From the NCBI GenBank assembly GCA_949299435.1, contig CASGAK010000115.1, positions 1-8,480 on the forward strand: DNA of 8,480 nucleotides, given 5' to 3'. This stretch comes from an uncultured bacterium (GTDB lineage: Bacteria; Cyanobacteriota; Vampirovibrionia; Gastranaerophilales; Gastranaerophilaceae). The notes below the pieces were generated by a model. It was not told where the DNA came from. It worked only from the letters and a program-made list of their open reading frames with translations, and did not search any database. This document shows, piece by piece, positions 6,786-8,480 of this stretch. The first letter of the stretch is position 1; each line of letters opens with the position of its first letter. A program made the position numbers and the translations under genes.

Positions 6786-7541
6786 CTAAACGAATGCTTC
6801 TTTATTTTCCAAAGCATTTTCAATTTCATCAATAATCAACTTAGCTGCGGCGACTCTATCTTCAGATTTAGTGATAGGTCTTCCGATAACCATAAAATCG
6901 ACACCGGATTTAATAGCTTTAGTCGGTGTATCAACTCTTACTTGATCGTCTACACCTGCCCAAGTGGGGCGAGTAGCGGGGCAGACAATAATAAAATCGT
7001 CACCTATAGTTTTTCTTATTCTTTTAGCCTCATCAGCACTCGCGACGACACCGTCCAGCCCTGAATCTTTAGCAACTTTAGCTAGCTGGAGCACGTAATC
7101 TTCGATATTTTTGTTTACACACAATTCTTCAGTTAAGGTTCTTTGTCCGAAACTTGATAAAAGCGTTACCCCTAAAATTACTGGAGGTTCTTTTTCGAGT
7201 CTTTTAGCGGCTGCTTTTACGGCTTTTACAGCGGACATAGTCATTTTAGATCCGCCTTGAATATGAATATTGAAAAAATGTATATTATTTTTTACTAAAT
7301 TAATACAGGCTTTTTGAACTGTATTTGGAATATCGTGAAATTTTCCGTCGTAATAGCATTTACCACCGAGTTCTTCGATTAGTCTGACGGCTTCAAATCC
7401 GCAATTAATAATAAGAGGCAGTCCGATTTTAAAATACCCTACATAGTCTTTAAGCTCAATAACTAAATCTCTGACCTCATCAAGTGTATCGACATCAAGA
7501 GCGAGAATAATACGGTCCTTGGGCGACATCGGTTTAATCAT
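6786..7541 (-). CDS. pyrF: Orotidine 5'-phosphate decarboxylase
   Basis: 251 residues, the standard size. PyrF decarboxylates OMP to UMP, the last step of de novo pyrimidine synthesis, in the cytoplasm. Visible motifs: LALDVD (D16), K38 in YFKIG, the catalytic block DGKFHDIPNTV (D65, K67, D70, the Asp-Lys-Asp array), and the phosphate-binding end ATRP (R191), DDQVR (Q200), TP and VIGRPIT (G220, R221). The start is the ATG at 7541-7539, giving MIKPMSPKDRI. The Shine-Dalgarno GAGGTGG (complement of 7550-7556) lies 8 nt upstream of it, while an in-frame ATG at 7565 would place that element inside the gene. Variation from the usual GIRP (here ATRP) is mild. It converges on comEC and appears to be a single-gene transcript here. 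Confidence 0.96.
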   Translation of the reverse strand: MIKPMSPKDRIILALDVDTLDEVRDLVIELKDYVGYFKIGLPLIINCGFEAVRLIEELGGKCYYDGKFHDIPNTVQKACINLVKNNIHFFNIHIQGGSKMTMSAVKAVKAAAKRLEKEPPVILGVTLLSSFGQRTLTEELCVNKNIEDYVLQLAKVAKDSGLDGVVASADEAKRIRKTIGDDFIIVCPATRPTWAGVDDQVRVDTPTKAIKSGVDFMVIGRPITKSEDRVAAAKLIIDEIENALENKEAFV

Positions 7542-7549
7542 ATAAATTA

Positions 7550-7556
7550 CCACCTC
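7550..7556 (-). promoter_or_regulatory. pyrF ribosome binding site
   Basis: The minus strand reads GAGGTGG, then 8 nt, then the ATG at 7541. It is the same sequence as the ribosome binding site of the small exported protein at 1281-1287, and it decides between the in-frame starts at 7565, 7541 and 7529 in favour of 7541. Confidence 0.75.
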
Positions 7557-7570
7557 ACAATACAAAAGCA

Positions 7571-7628
7571 GTCTATCATAATTTTTTTAATAAATCAATA
7601 GACAGGCAGTTTACTCAAAATGACTGTC
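7571..7628 (-). promoter_or_regulatory. pyrF upstream region with competing inverted repeats and a possible -10 box
   Basis: In the pyrF direction GACAG (7628-7624) can pair with CTGTC (7605-7601). GTCTAT (7603-7598) can pair with ATAGAC (7576-7571). The two arms share 7601-7603, so only one hairpin can form at a time. A TATGAT at 7580-7575 could be a -10 box giving a leader of about 27 nt, but its -35 is poor. A TTGACA at 7630-7625 has no good -10 at the normal distance. Whether this is attenuation, an operator or chance is open. Confidence 0.3.
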
Positions 7629-7668
7629 AAATATAGTAAATCTTTGATGATATTGGTTGACGTTCTGA

Positions 7669-7884
7669 AAATATTGTAAAATCGAGAAATACGTAGATTA
7701 TGCAGGCTCAAAAATCACTCCCGCAATTCATCGTCAGCTTACAATGCAAACCAACAGGGCATATTATTTATCAAATCTAAGAGATCTTTTAATCCCCAAT
7801 AATTAAAAATTTAATAACCTAGAAATATTTGCAAAAAACAAAAAAATAACAACAGACCAAAAAAAACTTCTAAAAGATGCTTAA
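7669..7884 (+). pseudogene. Decayed 3' gene fragment with in-frame stop
   Basis: One plus-strand frame (positions 7669 to 7884) reads like protein: it contains KIEKYVDYAGSKITPAIHRQ, then QTNRAYYLSNLRDLLIPNN, a TAA at 7804-7806, and then, still in the same frame, NNLEIFAKNKKITTDQKKLL and a final TAA at 7882-7884. Upstream the frame is closed by a TGA at 7666, and there is no start codon or ribosome binding site of worth. The composition and heptad-like hydrophobic spacing are unlike random AT-rich sequence. The LRDLLIP segment faintly recalls the C-terminal helix of type I restriction specificity subunits (LxxLRDxLLP), but this is from memory and may be wrong. Best read as the tail of a lost gene, perhaps left by a mobile or defence island, convergent with the XRE gene. 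Confidence 0.42.
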
Positions 7885-7888
7885 AAAA

Positions 7889-8203
7889 TTAATGAGCATC
7901 AACAGCAAGTAACAAATCTTTGACAAGCGGCAATTTCCGTCTATCCAAAGCCTTAATAATATCAATAACCGAATTTCTAAATTCATCATTTTCGCGGGCA
8001 TTTATTCTGAAAAATTTATTTACGTCAATTCCCAAAACCTCAGCAATCCTGATAAACGTATCAAGTGAGGGGTAGGAATTTCCGTTTTCAATCAGACACA
8101 TTTGCCTTGGCGAAATATAAATCATTTCAGATAGTTGTTCCTGCGACAAACCGCGTTCAAGACGTAGTTGTTTTATCTGTTTTCCAAGTATATGTTTATC
8201 CAA
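7889..8203 (-). CDS. XRE-family helix-turn-helix repressor (TTG start)
   Basis: 104 residues. Residues about 6-61 are a Cro/C1-type HTH: GKQIKQLRLERGLSQEQLSE for helices 1-2, then SPRQMCLIENG for the recognition helix and turn, and PSLDTFIRIAEVLGIDVNKF for helices 4-5. The tail (62-104) is a short charged helical region, probably for dimerisation. The start is a TTG at 8203-8201: an in-frame TAA lies only 9 nt upstream (8213-8215), the next ATG is codon 27, inside the HTH, and AGGGGG stands 4 nt before the TTG. Such small stand-alone regulators usually repress their own and a neighbouring promoter. Here it is divergent from a prepilin-like gene, across a 128-bp region with repeated TGATAT half-sites. 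I see no toxin partner gene next to it. Confidence 0.88.
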   Translation of the reverse strand: MDKHILGKQIKQLRLERGLSQEQLSEMIYISPRQMCLIENGNSYPSLDTFIRIAEVLGIDVNKFFRINARENDEFRNSVIDIIKALDRRKLPLVKDLLLAVDAH

Positions 8204-8212
8204 ATCGCCCCC
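8204..8212 (-). promoter_or_regulatory. Ribosome binding site of the XRE gene (fixes a TTG start)
   Basis: On the minus strand AGGGGG is followed by CGAT and then TTG. With the in-frame stop immediately upstream, no other start keeps the whole DNA-binding domain. A rare start codon in a repressor usually keeps its level low. Confidence 0.65.
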
Positions 8213-8250
8213 TTATTAGAAAAAATTAAATCATTTTAACGTAGTAAATA

Positions 8251-8278
8251 ATGATATACATATCAGAAATATTGACAA
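8251..8278 (-). promoter_or_regulatory. Promoter of the XRE gene
   Basis: In the minus direction TTGTCA (8278-8273) and TATCAT (8256-8251) are separated by 16 nt. Transcription would begin near 8244, giving a leader of about 40 nt. Its -35 overlaps that of the divergent prepilin promoter, and its -10 overlaps the 14-bp palindrome at 8252-8265, which fits autoregulation. Confidence 0.5.
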
Positions 8279-8292
8279 ATTGATATTGATAT
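8252..8292. promoter_or_regulatory. Candidate operator: four TGATAT half-sites
   Basis: A 14-bp palindrome (8252-8265) is made of TGATAT, a 2-bp centre and ATATCA. Two more tandem copies of TGATAT lie at 8281-8286 and 8287-8292, inside the spacer of the prepilin promoter. All four sit between the divergent XRE and prepilin genes and cover both promoters. Binding by the adjacent XRE protein is an inference from position and symmetry; AT-richness makes chance repeats possible. Confidence 0.5.
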
Positions 8293-8300
8293 GTTATTAT
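8272..8300 (+). promoter_or_regulatory. Promoter of the prepilin-like gene
   Basis: A perfect TTGACA (8272-8277) and TATTAT (8295-8300) are 17 nt apart. An overlapping TATAAT (8298-8303) has a 20-nt spacer and is the less likely -10. The expected start is near 8307, a leader of about 25 nt. It is followed by GGAGGT (8321-8326), a near-perfect ribosome binding site 5 nt before the ATG, so expression should be strong when not repressed. Confidence 0.7.
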
Positions 8301-8331
8301 AATAATGTAACTTATATTATGGAGGTATAAA

Positions 8332-8480
8332 ATGTTAAAGAGAACTAATGGGCTGGGCGGTTTTACGCTCGCAGAAGTGTTAATCACATTAGGTATTATC
8401 GGGGTAGTTGCAGCGATGACGATGCCAACATTGATTAACTCAACACAAGGTGCACAGTACAAAACAGCTTATAAAAAAGC
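8332..8480 (+). CDS. Type IV prepilin-like protein, N-terminal part (partial)
   Basis: 49 codons are open to the right edge. The protein starts MLKRTNGLGG, a short basic leader, followed by FTLAEVLITLGIIGVVAA, a textbook class III signal: prepilin peptidase would cut between G10 and F11, methylate F11, and E15 is the conserved Glu5 of the mature pilin. The hydrophobic stretch to about residue 35 is the polymerisation helix, after which MPTLINSTQG begins the polar part. This could be a major pilin, a minor pilin or a type II secretion pseudopilin; the C-terminal head that would tell is missing. Genes with this FTLAEVLITLGIIG start are numerous in Gastranaerophilales-type genomes. The gene is divergent from the XRE repressor and has its own strong promoter and ribosome binding site, so it is likely a regulated unit. 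Confidence 0.9.
   Translation, partial: MLKRTNGLGGFTLAEVLITLGIIGVVAAMTMPTLINSTQGAQYKTAYKK

Noticed and set aside
6768..7064. Plus-strand open frame of 98 codons
   Set aside because: It is a shadow antisense to pyrF with low-quality composition and no ribosome binding site.
7653..7682. Plus-strand promoter TTGGTT, 18 nt, TAAAAT
   Set aside because: Only a fair match in AT-rich DNA, and it would drive only the broken fragment.
7700..7780. 26-residue plus-strand ORF starting MQAQKSLPQ
   Set aside because: It has no ribosome binding site and lies in a different frame from the more protein-like relic that runs through the same bases.
7858..7888. Terminator after the XRE gene (T-run on the minus strand)
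   Set aside because: The T-run is good, but the preceding hairpin is only about 3 bp, too weak to call.
1..8480. CRISPR array, tRNA, rRNA, insertion sequence
   Set aside because: Both strands were read; no regularly spaced repeats, no cloverleaf, no ribosomal RNA core and no transposase motif were seen.

Overview
The window is AT-rich and reads as an ordinary bacterial chromosome from a Gram-negative-type organism with its own MEP (non-mevalonate) isoprenoid pathway. Best guess: a gut relative of the Cyanobacteria (Gastranaerophilales / Vampirovibrionia, 'Melainabacteria'). This rests on the prepilin N-terminus with its FTLAEVLITLGIIG core, on the cyanobacterial-style two-module glycoside hydrolase, and on base composition. 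It is an inference without any database search.

Layout. Positions 1-100 (minus) hold the first 33 codons of a calcineurin-like metallophosphoesterase running off the left edge. Divergent from it is ispG (149-1204, plus). A very good sigma-70-type promoter (1241-1269) then starts a tight plus-strand run: a small exported protein (1292-1618), an exported TPR protein (1608-2267), an exported GHL10-family glycoside hydrolase-like protein (2271-4199) and the DNA-uptake channel ComEC (4233-6611). The first three each begin with a signal peptide and are overlapping or abutting. Between comEC and the convergent pyrF lies a 170-bp stretch (6612-6781), seemingly richer in G and C than its surroundings, with several perfect hairpins. 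It is a candidate structured RNA that I cannot assign to a family.

The minus-strand pyrF (6786-7541) is preceded by a leader with competing inverted repeats. The roughly 350 bp between pyrF and the next gene holds a decayed coding fragment (about 7669-7884, plus) broken by one in-frame stop. Next come a small XRE-type repressor on the minus strand with a TTG start (7889-8203) and, divergent from it, the start of a type IV prepilin-like gene (8332 to the right edge). Their promoters are back to back with overlapping -35 boxes. Four copies of the half-site TGATAT lie across this switch, which looks like an operator for the neighbouring repressor.

How the parts may work together: ComEC, a cell-wall hydrolase-like protein, a TPR scaffold and a repressor-controlled pilin fit an envelope/DNA-uptake theme. 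Only the ComEC assignment is firm evidence for DNA uptake. ispG and pyrF are housekeeping genes.
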